DNA from: an uncultured Parolsenella sp.
GTDB taxonomy: Bacteria > Actinomycetota > Coriobacteriia > Coriobacteriales > Atopobiaceae
NCBI GenBank assembly: GCA_934668375.1
Contig: CAKUNF010000002.1
Location: 1-64,000 of the forward strand
Length of the DNA stretch: 64,000 nucleotides
Reading direction: 5' to 3'
The stretch's first letter is position 1; every line of letters starts with the position of its first letter. Shown in pieces: positions 8,909-17,411 of the stretch. The translations under genes and the position numbers were made by a program. The notes under the pieces were generated by a model that was not told the DNA's origin, did no database searches, and saw only the letters and a program-made list of their open reading frames with translations.

Positions 8909-9757
8909 ATGAGCAAGGCAGACGAGCTCTTCTGCGCCATGTGCACGGACATCCTCGAGAACGGCACCACCACGGAGGGTCAGAAGGTGCGCCCCCACTG
9001 GGAGGACGGCACGCCCGCCTACACCATCAAGCAGTTCGGCGTCGTGAACCGCTATGACCTGCGCGAGGAGTTCCCCGCGCTCACGCTGCGCCGCACCGCG
9101 CTCAAGAGCGCCATGGACGAGGTGCTGTGGATCTACCAGAGAAAGTCCAACAACATCCATGACCTCAACTCCCACATCTGGGACGAGTGGGCAGACGAGA
9201 CGGGCTCGATCGGCAAGGCCTACGGCTACCAGATCGGCCAGAAGTCCCACTACCCGCAGGGCGACATGGACCAGATGGACAAGGTGCTCTATGACCTGCG
9301 CGAGACGCCCTTCTCGCGCCGCATCATGACGAACACCTACGTCTTCGCAGACCTCTCCGAGATGAACCTCTACCCATGCGCCTACAGCTGCACGTACAAC
9401 GTCACACAGGCGCCCGGAGACGATCGACTCACGCTCAACATGGTGCTCAACCAGCGCAGCCAGGACGCGCTCGCGGCCAACAACTGGAACGTGTGCCAGT
9501 ACGCCATCCTGCTTATGATGGTGGCGCAGAGCACGGGGATGCGTGCGGGCCAGCTCGTGCACGTCATCGCAGACGCCCACATCTACGACCGCCATGCCGA
9601 CATCATCCGCGAGCTCATCTCGCGCCCGCAGTTCGCCGCCCCGCGCGTCTCGCTCAACCCCGAAGTCACGGACTTCTACGGCTTCACGACCGACGACCTC
9701 ATCGTGGAGGGCTACGAGCACGGCCCGCAGGTCAGAAACATCCCCATCGCCATCTAA
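8909..9757 (+). CDS. thyA: Thymidylate synthase
   Basis: A 282-residue ThyA. It converts dUMP and methylene-tetrahydrofolate to dTMP and dihydrofolate. The catalytic Cys is in YPCAYSCTYNV (about residue 157). The folate and dUMP-binding segments NQRSQDALAANNWNVCQYA and HVIADAHIYDRH are present, and the C-terminus ends NIPIAI as in the family. An AAAGGA ribosome site precedes the ATG. folA, which recycles the dihydrofolate product, follows 24 bases later. Confidence 0.96.
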   Translation: MSKADELFCAMCTDILENGTTTEGQKVRPHWEDGTPAYTIKQFGVVNRYDLREEFPALTLRRTALKSAMDEVLWIYQRKSNNIHDLNSHIWDEWADETGSIGKAYGYQIGQKSHYPQGDMDQMDKVLYDLRETPFSRRIMTNTYVFADLSEMNLYPCAYSCTYNVTQAPGDDRLTLNMVLNQRSQDALAANNWNVCQYAILLMMVAQSTGMRAGQLVHVIADAHIYDRHADIIRELISRPQFAAPRVSLNPEVTDFYGFTTDDLIVEGYEHGPQVRNIPIAI

Positions 9758-9781
9758 CGCACGAGCTCGAGGAGACCAACG

Positions 9782-10330
9782 GTGACAAACGACCCCAGCA
9801 CCATTGCCACGTCCACGGTCATGCCGAACCTGCACGCCATCGTAGCCGTCTGCGACGACTGGGGTATCGGCCGCGCCGGCGGCATGGTCGTGGAGAACCG
9901 CGAGGACATGCGACACTTCGTGGCGTGCACCAAGGGCCACACCGTGCTCATGGGTCGTCGCACGCTCGAGAGCTTCCCGGGTGGCAGACCGCTGCGCAAC
10001 CGCCGCAACATCGTGCTCACGACAGACCCCGCCTTCCGACGCGAGGGGGTCGAGGTTGCCCGCTCGATTGGCGAGGCGATCGCCCTCATCGGGGCCGAGG
10101 AGACGTGGCTCATCGGCGGCGGACAGCTCTACCGCGCGCTCATTGGCCGCTGCGCAAGCGCTGAGGTCACGAAGAACCACTGCGTGAGGACCGCGGACAC
10201 CTTCTTCCCCAACCTTGACGAGGACCCCACGTGGCACCTCAGCCACGCCCGTGCCCACGACGAGAACGGCGACCCCCTCGTCACACCCGAGGGAGTCGCC
10301 TTTGAGTTCGACACGTATGTGAGGGCCTAG
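9782..10330 (+). CDS. folA: Dihydrofolate reductase
   Basis: A 182-residue DHFR with a GTG start preceded by GAGGAGAC. Motifs are IVAVCDDWGIGRAGGM at the N-terminus, HTVLMGRRTLESFPGGRPLRNR (NADPH site) and WLIGGGQLYRAL. It regenerates tetrahydrofolate consumed by ThyA just upstream, forming the usual thyA-folA pair. A hairpin at 10330-10365 ends the unit against the convergent lipoprotein gene. Confidence 0.95.
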   Translation: MTNDPSTIATSTVMPNLHAIVAVCDDWGIGRAGGMVVENREDMRHFVACTKGHTVLMGRRTLESFPGGRPLRNRRNIVLTTDPAFRREGVEVARSIGEAIALIGAEETWLIGGGQLYRALIGRCASAEVTKNHCVRTADTFFPNLDEDPTWHLSHARAHDENGDPLVTPEGVAFEFDTYVRA

Positions 10331-10365
10331 CGCGCCCGAGCCTGCGATCGCACGGGCTGGCGCGC
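10330..10365. terminator. Hairpin between convergent folA and lipoprotein genes
   Basis: GCGCGCC and GGCGCGC form the base of a stem with AGCC/GGCT above and a perfect TGCGATCGCA centre. No strong T-run follows on either strand. It probably ends transcription from both sides. Confidence 0.45.
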
Positions 10366-10389
10366 ATGACGCACCAGCGCACGCAAGCC

Positions 10390-11004
10390 CTACAGGTTGT
10401 CCAGGCTGCTGAGGTCTGCGCCAACGAACACGAGGTTGGAGAGCTGCGAGGCGTCAGAGAGGTCCCAGCCGTCGTCACCCTTCGCAAGGTCAATGGTCAT
10501 GGAGGCGGTCTTGGTGGGGGCATCGGAGGCGCCGATGGCATCGGTGAGGTTCTTGAGCATCTTCTGCATCATGCCGCTCTCGCCCAGGTTGTTGTAGTCG
10601 TCGATGGCCTCCTGCGAGGTCACGTACGCAGTGACGTCGTTGGCCCACGAGGTCATGACCGCCTCGACGTCCACGTTCGTGACGTCGAGCGTGGCCTTGG
10701 CCGTGTCACCGTCCACAGACACGGCAAGGTTGTCATAGGAGAACTGCTTCACGCAGTTGGTGTAGAACTCAAAGACGTCGATGCCGTAGTTCTCCATCTC
10801 GCTCACCGTGCTGTCGCCCATCATAGATTTCACGGTGTCCTCGTCCACCGTCTTGATGGCGTCGAGGTCGGCGGTGAGCGTCTGCTTGATGAGCTCCTCG
10901 TCGCTCGGGCCACCGCAGGCGGTGAGGCCGAGCGCCGGGACGGCCGCAAGCGCAACCGTGCAGACGAGGGCGAGCGCCCTGCGCGCGATGCTCGTGTACT
11001 TCAT
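10390..11004 (-). CDS. Putative lipoprotein, small acidic family
   Basis: A 204-residue protein with a lipoprotein signal: positive start (MKYTSIARR), hydrophobic core and lipobox LTAC near residue 30. AAGGAGGAAGGAG before the ATG at 11004 rules out the longer frame. The mature part is acidic and mostly helical and resembles DUF5105/DUF4854-type lipoproteins of Gram-positive anaerobes, but no function is known. It is expected on the outer face of the membrane. Confidence 0.8.
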   Translation of the reverse strand: MKYTSIARRALALVCTVALAAVPALGLTACGGPSDEELIKQTLTADLDAIKTVDEDTVKSMMGDSTVSEMENYGIDVFEFYTNCVKQFSYDNLAVSVDGDTAKATLDVTNVDVEAVMTSWANDVTAYVTSQEAIDDYNNLGESGMMQKMLKNLTDAIGASDAPTKTASMTIDLAKGDDGWDLSDASQLSNLVFVGADLSSLDNL

Positions 11005-11291
11005 GGTGCTCCTTCCTCCTTGGGCAGGTCTCTCCCGCCCCTGTGCTTCCACCCTATCAGATTGAATCAAACCTGAAAGCATACCCGCGACAGGCGGTGC
11101 CCCAGGCAGCGCAAGATGCACCCCGGTGCAATGGAGCCAGAGCGATCGAGCCCTGCCCTGCTGTCACGAGCAATAGAGCCGATCACCGTTGCCCCACGCC
11201 TCACGTGAACGCGCTACACTAGGACAAGTAAACCGAGACAAACATTTGGCGTCATGCATCCACGCGCATGGCGCAGGGAGGTCGAGCCGTC

Positions 11292-11660
11292 ATGGGCATC
11301 AACATCATCATCGTCGTCGCCGTCGTCGTCGCGGCGGCCCTCGTCATCCGCAGCTACGTCGCCCGCGGCGGCAAGGGAGACTGCTGCGGAGGAGCCGACG
11401 TCGTGCGCGCCAAGGGCCCGGCCGACAAGGACGCTAGCCACTACACCCACGTCTACCAGGTCAAGGTCGATGGCATGAGCTGCGAGAACTGCGCCAAGCG
11501 CATCGCGAACGCCTTCAACGCGCGCCCGGCAACCATGGCCAGCGTCAACCTCGCGGCCGGCATTGCCACCGTGCGCACCAAGGACGCCGCAGACGCGGAC
11601 GAGCTGCGCCGTGTCGTGCGCAACGAGGGCTACGGTGCCGGAGCCGTGAGCGAGCTCTAA
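11292..11660 (+). CDS. Membrane-anchored heavy-metal-associated (HMA) domain protein
   Basis: A 122-residue protein. A membrane helix covers about residues 3-20, then a Cys pair (DCCGG, residues 31-32), then one HMA domain with the metal site GMSCENC (Cys64, Cys67). HMA domains carry Cu(I) or related soft metals. No P-type ATPase is adjacent, so the partner is unknown. The start at 11292 is preferred over 11268 because GGGAGG lies about 10 bases upstream. It resembles the small HMA proteins often found beside FeoB or CopA. Confidence 0.82.
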   Translation: MGINIIIVVAVVVAAALVIRSYVARGGKGDCCGGADVVRAKGPADKDASHYTHVYQVKVDGMSCENCAKRIANAFNARPATMASVNLAAGIATVRTKDAADADELRRVVRNEGYGAGAVSEL

Positions 11661-11746
11661 GAGGCTGGCATCAGGCGGTCGGGACTCACCTACCTCGCAA
11701 AACCTGTAGACTATAAGGGTTATAACCACCACACAATTGAGGTGTT

Positions 11747-13885
11747 ATGGACCTTCGAACCACATTCGAGGGGCTGGCGGGTCGCCTACGCGGCCTGAAT
11801 CCCCTTCTCAAGCCCGCGAGCATCCTCTGGGCGCTCCTCTATGCCGCTCTCGCCATTGCGCTTGCGAGCGTCAGGGCTGCCGGCACACTCGTCATCGATG
11901 ACGACTCGTTCGCGCTCGTCGAGCTCATCCTCGTCGCCGGAACCGTGCTGTCGCTGCTGCGCGAGTACCTGCTTCGACCGCTCGACAGACTCGCAGACAG
12001 CGACGACCTCAAGAAGAAGCTGCTGGGCCGCGCCATCCCCGTGGTGAGGGACGTCGCGATTCTCGCGGGGCTCATCGCCGCCACGACGCTCACGCTCGAG
12101 CTCCCCTGGAACACGAACTTCTCGGAGGTGGACCCGAGCTTCATCGGCCTCGACCGCCTCGTGGTGACCATCGTGCTCGTGGGCGCCTACTTCGTGGGAC
12201 AGCGCCGCGGTGCCGTGCTCGCCGTGGCCCTGGCCGCGCTCGATGCGCTCGGCATCGCCCAGGGCTTCATGCTCGCGCTCAAGGGGACCGCGATCCTGCC
12301 GTCCGACCTCATGGCGCTCGGCACCGCGGCGGCCGTCGGCAGCAGCTTCACCTACGAGGCCACCCCGCAGATCGCCCAAGGCATCGTGGCGCTCGCCGCC
12401 TCTCTCGTGGCCTGCATGCTCATGCGGCCGAGCGGCAAGTCCCCCGTGCGACCGTGGCTGCGCTTTGCGTGCACGGCGCTCGTGGCCGCCCTCTGCGTCA
12501 ACTACGGCGTCAACGCGTACAACACGTGCGACATCCGCGATCAGTACGGCACGAGCATCGACTACTGGTGGCCCATCAACAGCTACTACGAACAGGGCTT
12601 CATGCCCACCTTCCTCACGATGGCCCAGGACATGAAGATCTCCGTGCCCCAGGGCTACACGGACGAGGAGGCCGAGGCCACCGAGTCCTCCCTTGCCCAG
12701 GCATATGACGAGAGCTCAGACCCCGCAACGGCAGCGGCGCGCCAGGAGCAGTTCTCGAGCATGAAGCCCAGCGTCGTCTTTGTGATGAACGAGACGTTCA
12801 GCGACCTCTCGAGCATCTACGGCGACCTGGGCGTTGGCTACGAGGGACCCACCTACTTCAAGTCTATAGACGACGCGCTCGTCCGCGGCAACCTCGCCGT
12901 CTCCGCCTACGGCGGCGGCACCTGCAACTCGGAGTTCGAGACGCTCACGGGCAGCAGCCTCGCCTACATCGGCATGGGCCTGTACCCCTACACCCTCTAC
13001 GACCTCTCGGAGCCCGCTAACCTGGCCCGACAGTTCTCCGAACTGGGGTATGCCACCACGGCCATCCATCCCAACCTCCCCACCAACTGGAACCGCGAGC
13101 AGGTCTACGAGGAGATGGGCTTTGACCAGTTCCTCTCCATCGAGGACTTCGCCGACGCGCCCGTGTTCCACAGTGGCGTAACGGACCAGGCCACCTACGA
13201 GAAGGTCATCGAGCAGCTCTCGAGCAACGAGGACCCGCAGTTCATCCTCGACGTGACGATGCAGAACCACTCGGGATATGAGCAGAACAACATCGACCCA
13301 GAGCTCCTGCGCGGCTACGAGACGGGCTACCTTGGTGAGTCAGTGGATGCCCAGCTCAACGAGTACCTCGCCTGCATCGACGCCTCCGACCGCGACCTGT
13401 CCTGGTTCATCGAGCAGCTCCGAGCGCTCGACCGACCCGTGGTGCTCGTGTTCTTTGGAGACCACCAGCCCAACATCGGCATGAGCATCAACGACGCCCT
13501 CTACCCGGGCGAGGACGACGCCACGCACGCCGCGCGCGCCTACCAGACCAACTACCTGGTCTGGGCCAACTACGACGTGGCCGCCACTGACGGCATGCGC
13601 CAGGAGGAGGCCTCCACGAGCACGCTCGGCGCCATCATGGCGGACGCTGTGGGAGCGCCACTCACGAACTACCAGAAGGCCGCGCTCGGCGCACGCCTCG
13701 AGATGCCGGCGATCAACCTATTCGCTTACCAGGACAACCAGGGCTTCTGGCATAGCAGCCTGAGCAGCGAGGGGCCGGAGTCTCCCCTGCCCTCCGAGGC
13801 CCTCTACGCCTACGAGCGGGCCAACGACGCGTTCGAGAAGCTCGCCCACGTCCAGTACCTCGAGTTCGCCACCAAGGTGCAGTAG
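11747..13885 (+). CDS. LTA synthase family sulfatase-type membrane protein
   Basis: A 712-residue protein with about five membrane helices in residues 20-250 and an extracellular alkaline-phosphatase-superfamily domain. Metal and active-site residues are visible: Glu349 in VMNETFSD, nucleophile Thr392 in GGGTCNSEFE, and Asp572-His573 in FFGDHQP, with ITG-type signatures replaced by LTGSSLAYI. LtaS-family enzymes transfer glycerol phosphate from phosphatidylglycerol to lipoteichoic acid or other wall glycans. The exact polymer cannot be read from sequence. It stands as a single gene followed by a REP-like element. Confidence 0.88.
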   Translation: MDLRTTFEGLAGRLRGLNPLLKPASILWALLYAALAIALASVRAAGTLVIDDDSFALVELILVAGTVLSLLREYLLRPLDRLADSDDLKKKLLGRAIPVVRDVAILAGLIAATTLTLELPWNTNFSEVDPSFIGLDRLVVTIVLVGAYFVGQRRGAVLAVALAALDALGIAQGFMLALKGTAILPSDLMALGTAAAVGSSFTYEATPQIAQGIVALAASLVACMLMRPSGKSPVRPWLRFACTALVAALCVNYGVNAYNTCDIRDQYGTSIDYWWPINSYYEQGFMPTFLTMAQDMKISVPQGYTDEEAEATESSLAQAYDESSDPATAAARQEQFSSMKPSVVFVMNETFSDLSSIYGDLGVGYEGPTYFKSIDDALVRGNLAVSAYGGGTCNSEFETLTGSSLAYIGMGLYPYTLYDLSEPANLARQFSELGYATTAIHPNLPTNWNREQVYEEMGFDQFLSIEDFADAPVFHSGVTDQATYEKVIEQLSSNEDPQFILDVTMQNHSGYEQNNIDPELLRGYETGYLGESVDAQLNEYLACIDASDRDLSWFIEQLRALDRPVVLVFFGDHQPNIGMSINDALYPGEDDATHAARAYQTNYLVWANYDVAATDGMRQEEASTSTLGAIMADAVGAPLTNYQKAALGARLEMPAINLFAYQDNQGFWHSSLSSEGPESPLPSEALYAYERANDAFEKLAHVQYLEFATKVQ

Positions 13886-13898
13886 CCGCAAAGCCAAT

Positions 13899-13963
13899 GG
13901 TGACAGTTTGACCCCGTCCCCAAGTGTCACGGTGACAGTTGGGGACGGGGTCGTTTTGTCACC
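13899..13963. repeat. REP-like element, family A (two head-to-head copies)
   Basis: Two copies of a 32-33-base unit (GGTGACA ... GGGGACGGGGTC ... TGTCACC) lie in inverted orientation at 13899-13930 and 13931-13963, forming a long palindrome between convergent genes. Related copies occur at 44144-44175 and 57552-57609. Confidence 0.75.
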
Positions 13964-13983
13964 GGCTCTGCGGCTTCGGCGCA

Positions 13984-14013
13984 TAAAAAAGGAGACGCCC
14001 GGCGGACGTCTCC
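13984..14013 (-). terminator. Rho-independent terminator of the cold-shock gene
   Basis: A perfect GGAGACG/CGTCTCC stem (13991-13997 with 14007-14013) is followed on the minus strand by six T residues (13985-13990). It lies 26 bases after the csp stop. Confidence 0.85.
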
Positions 14014-14038
14014 CCTTCCACACGTATGTAAGTCGAAC

Positions 14039-14245
14039 TTAGGCGAGCTTACGGACGTTGGAGGCCTGGAGCTTGCCGTTCTGACCAGTGGTGATGTCGA
14101 ACTCGACAGCCTGGCCCTCGTCCAGAGTCTTGAAGCCGTCCATCTGAATCTCAGAGTAGTGGACGAACAGATCGTCGCCACCCTCACGAGAGATGAAGCC
14201 GTAGCCCTTGTCCGGATTGAACCACTTAACAGTACCCTGAGCCAT
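14039..14245 (-). CDS. Cold-shock protein (CspA family)
   Basis: A 68-residue single cold-shock domain protein. RNP1 (KGYGFI) and RNP2 (LFVHYS) are present, and the N-terminus [13 protein letters not shown] is canonical. The ATG at 14245 gives the family length; upstream codons in frame lack a ribosome site. It binds single-stranded RNA and DNA as an RNA chaperone. It has its own terminator. The long leader upstream is typical of csp genes. Confidence 0.95.
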   Translation of the reverse strand: MAQGTVKWFNPDKGYGFISREGGDDLFVHYSEIQMDGFKTLDEGQAVEFDITTGQNGKLQASNVRKLA

Positions 14246-14407
14246 GACGTGCCTTTCTTTCGTTTGCCCCTCCGGGGGCAACAAATGCGCTTGCGCGCTG
14301 AACAATACGTGACGCTTAGGCCACGGGTTCTAGTCTACCGCAGGCTCACCCCTCACCACCCGAGAAACCCAAATTAGCCGCGAGCGGAATGACCCTTGCA
14401 ATTCGCA

Positions 14408-14442
14408 AGAAAAAGGGGTCGCGTCTCGTGGACACGACCCCT
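14408..14442 (-). terminator. Rho-independent terminator after ridA
   Basis: An AGGGGTCG/CGACCCCT stem (14414-14421 and 14435-14442) is followed on the minus strand by a T-rich run. It ends the mocA-hydantoinase-ridA unit. Confidence 0.7.
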
Positions 14443-14484
14443 CCGAGTCTGTCGAGCCAAGCGGCCCGAGACGTGCCTGGGAGC

Positions 14485-14865
14485 CTACAGGTAGGCAACG
14501 GCCTTGATCTCGACCTTGGCGCCCTTGGGCAGCGCGGCGACCTCGAAGGCGGCGCGAGCCGGGTACGGGGCGGCGAAGAACTCGGCGTAGACCTCGTTCA
14601 TGGCGCCGAAGTCGGCGATGGAGTCGAGCAGGACGGTCGTCTCGGCAACGTCGGCCATCGTGGCGCCAGCGGCCTCGAGGACGTTCTTGACGTTCGTAAG
14701 GCTCTGGCGGGTCTGGGAGGCGATGTCCTCGCCAGAGAACTCGCCCGTGGCGGGGTCAACCGGAAGCTGACCGGAGACGTGGATGCAGTTGCCGGCCTTG
14801 GTGGCGGCGGAATAGGGACCAACGGCGGCGGGAGCCTTGTCGGTGACGATTGCCTCAATGGCCAT
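14485..14865 (-). CDS. ridA: RidA family enamine/imine deaminase
   Basis: A 126-residue RidA (YjgF) protein. It hydrolyses 2-aminoacrylate and related enamines released by PLP enzymes. It carries GPYSAATKAGNCIHVSGQLPVD at the start and the substrate-binding Arg in YPARAAFEV (about residue 104), as in active RidA. It lies downstream of the hydantoinase gene in the purine region. That is meaningful because DpaL, encoded in the same region, passes through a 2-aminoacrylate intermediate. Assignment as RidA is firm; its pairing with DpaL is inference. Confidence 0.93.
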   Translation of the reverse strand: MAIEAIVTDKAPAAVGPYSAATKAGNCIHVSGQLPVDPATGEFSGEDIASQTRQSLTNVKNVLEAAGATMADVAETTVLLDSIADFGAMNEVYAEFFAAPYPARAAFEVAALPKGAKVEIKAVAYL

Positions 14866-14907
14866 GTGTTACTCCTTCTCTCGTGCCGCAAGTGCGGCGT
14901 ATCTCGT

Positions 14908-14938
14908 ATGAGACAAGGGGACTGTCCCCTTGTCTCAT
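14908..14938. repeat. REP-like palindrome, family B
   Basis: An almost perfect 31-base palindrome of the form ATGAGACAAGGGGAC / GTCCCCTTGTCTCAT lies between the ridA start and the hydantoinase stop. T-runs lie on its plus-strand side. It may also act as a hairpin that trims or ends the hydantoinase mRNA. Confidence 0.7.
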
Positions 14939-14946
14939 TTTGACGG

Positions 14947-16314
14947 CTAGCGGCTGACGTAGCGGCCGGGCTGGGCGCCCGTGGGCTCGCCGTCGCGGGC
15001 GGCAAGGACGCCGTTCACGAACGTGAGGCGAGCACGACCCTTGGCTTCGAAGCCCTCGTAGGGCGTGTGGTCCACGTTCTGGTGCTGCGTTGCCGCCTGG
15101 ATCATCCAGGAGACGCTCGGGTCCCACACGCAGATGTCGGCATCGGCGCCCTCGGCAAGCCGTCCCTTCTCGGGCCACATGCCAAACACCTTGGCGGGGT
15201 TCTCGCTCATGAGCCGGCACAGGTCCATGGGACCAAGGTCGTCGGCGAACGTGGTTGCGATGAGCGCAGGGCGGTGCTCCACGCCGGCACCGCCATTGGG
15301 CACCTTCCGGAAGTCCTCGGCCCCACGGTCCTTCTGACCATGGATGTTGAAGCTGCAGTGGTCTGTGGCGATGGTGTCGATCTCGCCATTCAGGAGCGCC
15401 TCGCGAAGCGCCGCCCGGTCGGCGGGCTTGCGGGGCGGCGGGCTCATAACGTACGCGAGACCGGCGAGGCCATCCTCTCCCTGCTCGAGGAAGCACGTGT
15501 CGTCGAGCAGCAGGTACTGCGGGCACGTCTCCACGAAGATGTTCTTCTGGCCGCGAGTCTTGGCGGCACGAATCGCCTCGAGGCCGAGCTTCGTGGACAG
15601 ATGAACGACGTTCACTCGAGCGTCTCCGGCGAGATGCGCAAGGTACAGCAGACGGCTGATGGCCTCCGCCTCGCACTCGGCCGGGCGGCTCAGAGGGTGT
15701 CCCTCCGGGCCATGGATGCCCGCGTCGTACACGCGCCGTTGCAGCGCGTCCACGAGCGTGCCGTTCTCGCAGTGAACGCACAGCGTTGCGCCCAGGGGCT
15801 TCAGGGCCTCGAGCAGCTCGAGCGTCTCTGCGTCGTCGAGGCGCAGGTGGTCATAGGCAAAGTAGGACTTGAACGAGCAGACGCCACGCTCGCGCATGAC
15901 CGCGAGGTCGGCACGGTTGCGCTCGTTCCACTCGGCGAGCGCCATGTGGAAGGCGTAGTTGGACGTGCACGTGCCGTCGGCGCGCTTGTGCCACTCGTCG
16001 AGGGCATCCGGCATCGTGACGCCGCGGTCTGCCGTGGCGTAGTCCACGATCGTCGTGGTGCCGCCGCACGCCGCCGCGCGGGTGCCCGTCTCGAAGCTGT
16101 CGGCCGTCCAGTCGATGCCCGTCCAGCACTGCATGTGCGTGTGCGCATCGATGAAGCCAGGAAACACCCAGCACCCACGCGCGTCATAGACCTCGTCTCC
16201 CGCGGCGGGCTCGATGGTGCTCGCGATGCGAGCCACCTTGTCGCCCTCGAGGGCCACGTCTGCGCGGCGCAGACCCTCCGGGCACACGAGCGTGCCACCC
16301 TGGATGATGACCAT
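14947..16314 (-). CDS. hyuA: Dihydropyrimidinase/hydantoinase family cyclic amidohydrolase (HyuA type)
   Basis: A 455-residue amidohydrolase. It has the metal ligands HTH near residues 57-60 (FIDAHTHMQ), the carboxylated Lys in CSFKSYFAY (about 148), His in CVHCEN and VHLS, and the catalytic Asp in IATDHCSFN (about 316). The family hydrolyses cyclic imides and ureides such as dihydropyrimidines and hydantoins. The E. coli homologue lies in the ygeW-ygeX-ygeY purine region, so a ring-opened purine intermediate is the likely substrate here. The ATG at 16314 begins one base after the mocA stop; the longer frame overlaps mocA and is rejected. Confidence 0.88.
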   Translation of the reverse strand: MVIIQGGTLVCPEGLRRADVALEGDKVARIASTIEPAAGDEVYDARGCWVFPGFIDAHTHMQCWTGIDWTADSFETGTRAAACGGTTTIVDYATADRGVTMPDALDEWHKRADGTCTSNYAFHMALAEWNERNRADLAVMRERGVCSFKSYFAYDHLRLDDAETLELLEALKPLGATLCVHCENGTLVDALQRRVYDAGIHGPEGHPLSRPAECEAEAISRLLYLAHLAGDARVNVVHLSTKLGLEAIRAAKTRGQKNIFVETCPQYLLLDDTCFLEQGEDGLAGLAYVMSPPPRKPADRAALREALLNGEIDTIATDHCSFNIHGQKDRGAEDFRKVPNGGAGVEHRPALIATTFADDLGPMDLCRLMSENPAKVFGMWPEKGRLAEGADADICVWDPSVSWMIQAATQHQNVDHTPYEGFEAKGRARLTFVNGVLAARDGEPTGAQPGRYVSR

Positions 16315-16315
16315 C

Positions 16316-17293
16316 TTAGTTACTCCCTCCACGACCAAGACCGCATTCGATAATCTCTTGGCATCGCCCGAGGTCATCGGGCGTGTCGATGTCCCAAAGC
16401 TCCCACGGCCAGGACGCCTCCACGCAGATGGTGCGCACGTCCTCGCCAAGGACGGCAGAGCCTCCGGTGTCTCCCGTCACACTGCTGAGGCGCGAGAAAA
16501 GCTCTCGCGGGAACAGCACGGGAGACGCAGCCCGCCCGCGCCAGGAGAGGCGCACGACCGCGTCGGGGTTTGCGGCTGAGGCGGCCAGCATCGTGCGCAG
16601 GCTTCCCCGCTCGATGAGCGGCTGGTCACCCGGCACGAACAGGCAGGCATCCCACCCGGCGTCGCTCGCATACGAGCACAGCGCGCGCATGGAGTCGCTC
16701 TGCTCGAGCGCGCCCGTCGGGCGCACCACGTCAACGCCGCGACGAGCGCAAATGGCGTCAACCTCGTCCGTGGCACTCGCGACCACCATGGGCACACCGA
16801 GCGGCACGCATCCCAGCGTGCGCTCGAGCACGGGCTCGCCCATAAGCGGCTCCGCGAGCTTGTTGGCACCAAAGCGGCGCGCGTGCCCCGCGGCGAGCAC
16901 TGCCACCCCAGCGCGACGGGCGGCCGCATCGGCCTCGTCGTGCGTCGTGACCGCAACACCAGGGGCAAAGGCCGAGGCAAACTGAGCGCCGGCGCTTGCC
17001 TCACACGCGCTCGTCCAACGCTCGTAGGAGGCCAAAAGCTCGTCCGCCTCAGGCGTGGGCGTGGAGCCGCCTCCGCCCGAACCGCCCACGACGCGCGTCG
17101 TGAGAGGTGACCCCAGGCCAGACTCGGCCTTGCGCACAAGTGCGAGTGCCTTCGTGTAGGCCATCCCCATGGAGATGGCCGCCGCACGAAGGCTCCCGTA
17201 CTCGCGAATGCGGCGAAGCAGCTCGGCAGGACCGGGGCCAAAGACGCGTTCCCCGTCCTCGTCTACCAGATATGTCCTGACGCTTGGTCTCAT
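16316..17293 (-). CDS. mocA: ModE-type HTH fused to molybdenum cofactor cytidylyltransferase (MocA-like)
   Basis: A 325-residue two-domain protein. Residues 1-105 match the ModE DNA-binding domain (LLRRIREYGSLRAAAISMGM, then GGSGGGGSTPTPEADELL). Residues 125-325 match the MobA/MocA nucleotidyltransferase fold (VLAAGHARRFGANKL near the start, FVPGDQPLI with the metal Asp, WDIDTPDDL at the end). MocA adds CMP to molybdopterin to form the cofactor of xanthine dehydrogenases, fitting the two molybdenum hydroxylases in this region (E. coli counterpart YgfJ). The HTH suggests DNA binding as well. GGAG precedes the ATG at 17293. It is followed one base later by the hydantoinase gene. Confidence 0.85.
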   Translation of the reverse strand: MRPSVRTYLVDEDGERVFGPGPAELLRRIREYGSLRAAAISMGMAYTKALALVRKAESGLGSPLTTRVVGGSGGGGSTPTPEADELLASYERWTSACEASAGAQFASAFAPGVAVTTHDEADAAARRAGVAVLAAGHARRFGANKLAEPLMGEPVLERTLGCVPLGVPMVVASATDEVDAICARRGVDVVRPTGALEQSDSMRALCSYASDAGWDACLFVPGDQPLIERGSLRTMLAASAANPDAVVRLSWRGRAASPVLFPRELFSRLSSVTGDTGGSAVLGEDVRTICVEASWPWELWDIDTPDDLGRCQEIIECGLGRGGSN

Positions 17294-17360
17294 GGCTCCA
17301 TTATCCCCAACGTTGGCATCCGGATGCACGGCGTTGTTCCCAAGCGAGAACAAAGCCCGC

Positions 17361-17398
17361 GGGCCGGGCCCCAGGCACTATGCCCGAGGTCCCGGCCC
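17361..17398 (-). terminator. Terminator after carbamate kinase
   Basis: A long GC stem (GGGCCGGG and CCCGGCCC with an inner GGCA/TGCC) sits 14 bases past the arcC stop and is followed on the minus strand by CTTTGTTCTC. It separates arcC from the mocA unit. Confidence 0.65.
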
Positions 17399-17411
17399 GA
17401 CTGCGTGTGCT

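Noticed and set aside
7511-10258. A 915-residue open frame on the minus strand antisense to panD, the membrane protein, thyA and folA
   Set aside because: It is the GC-driven shadow of four firmly recognised plus-strand genes, has low-complexity Val/Arg/Asp-rich composition and no ribosome site.
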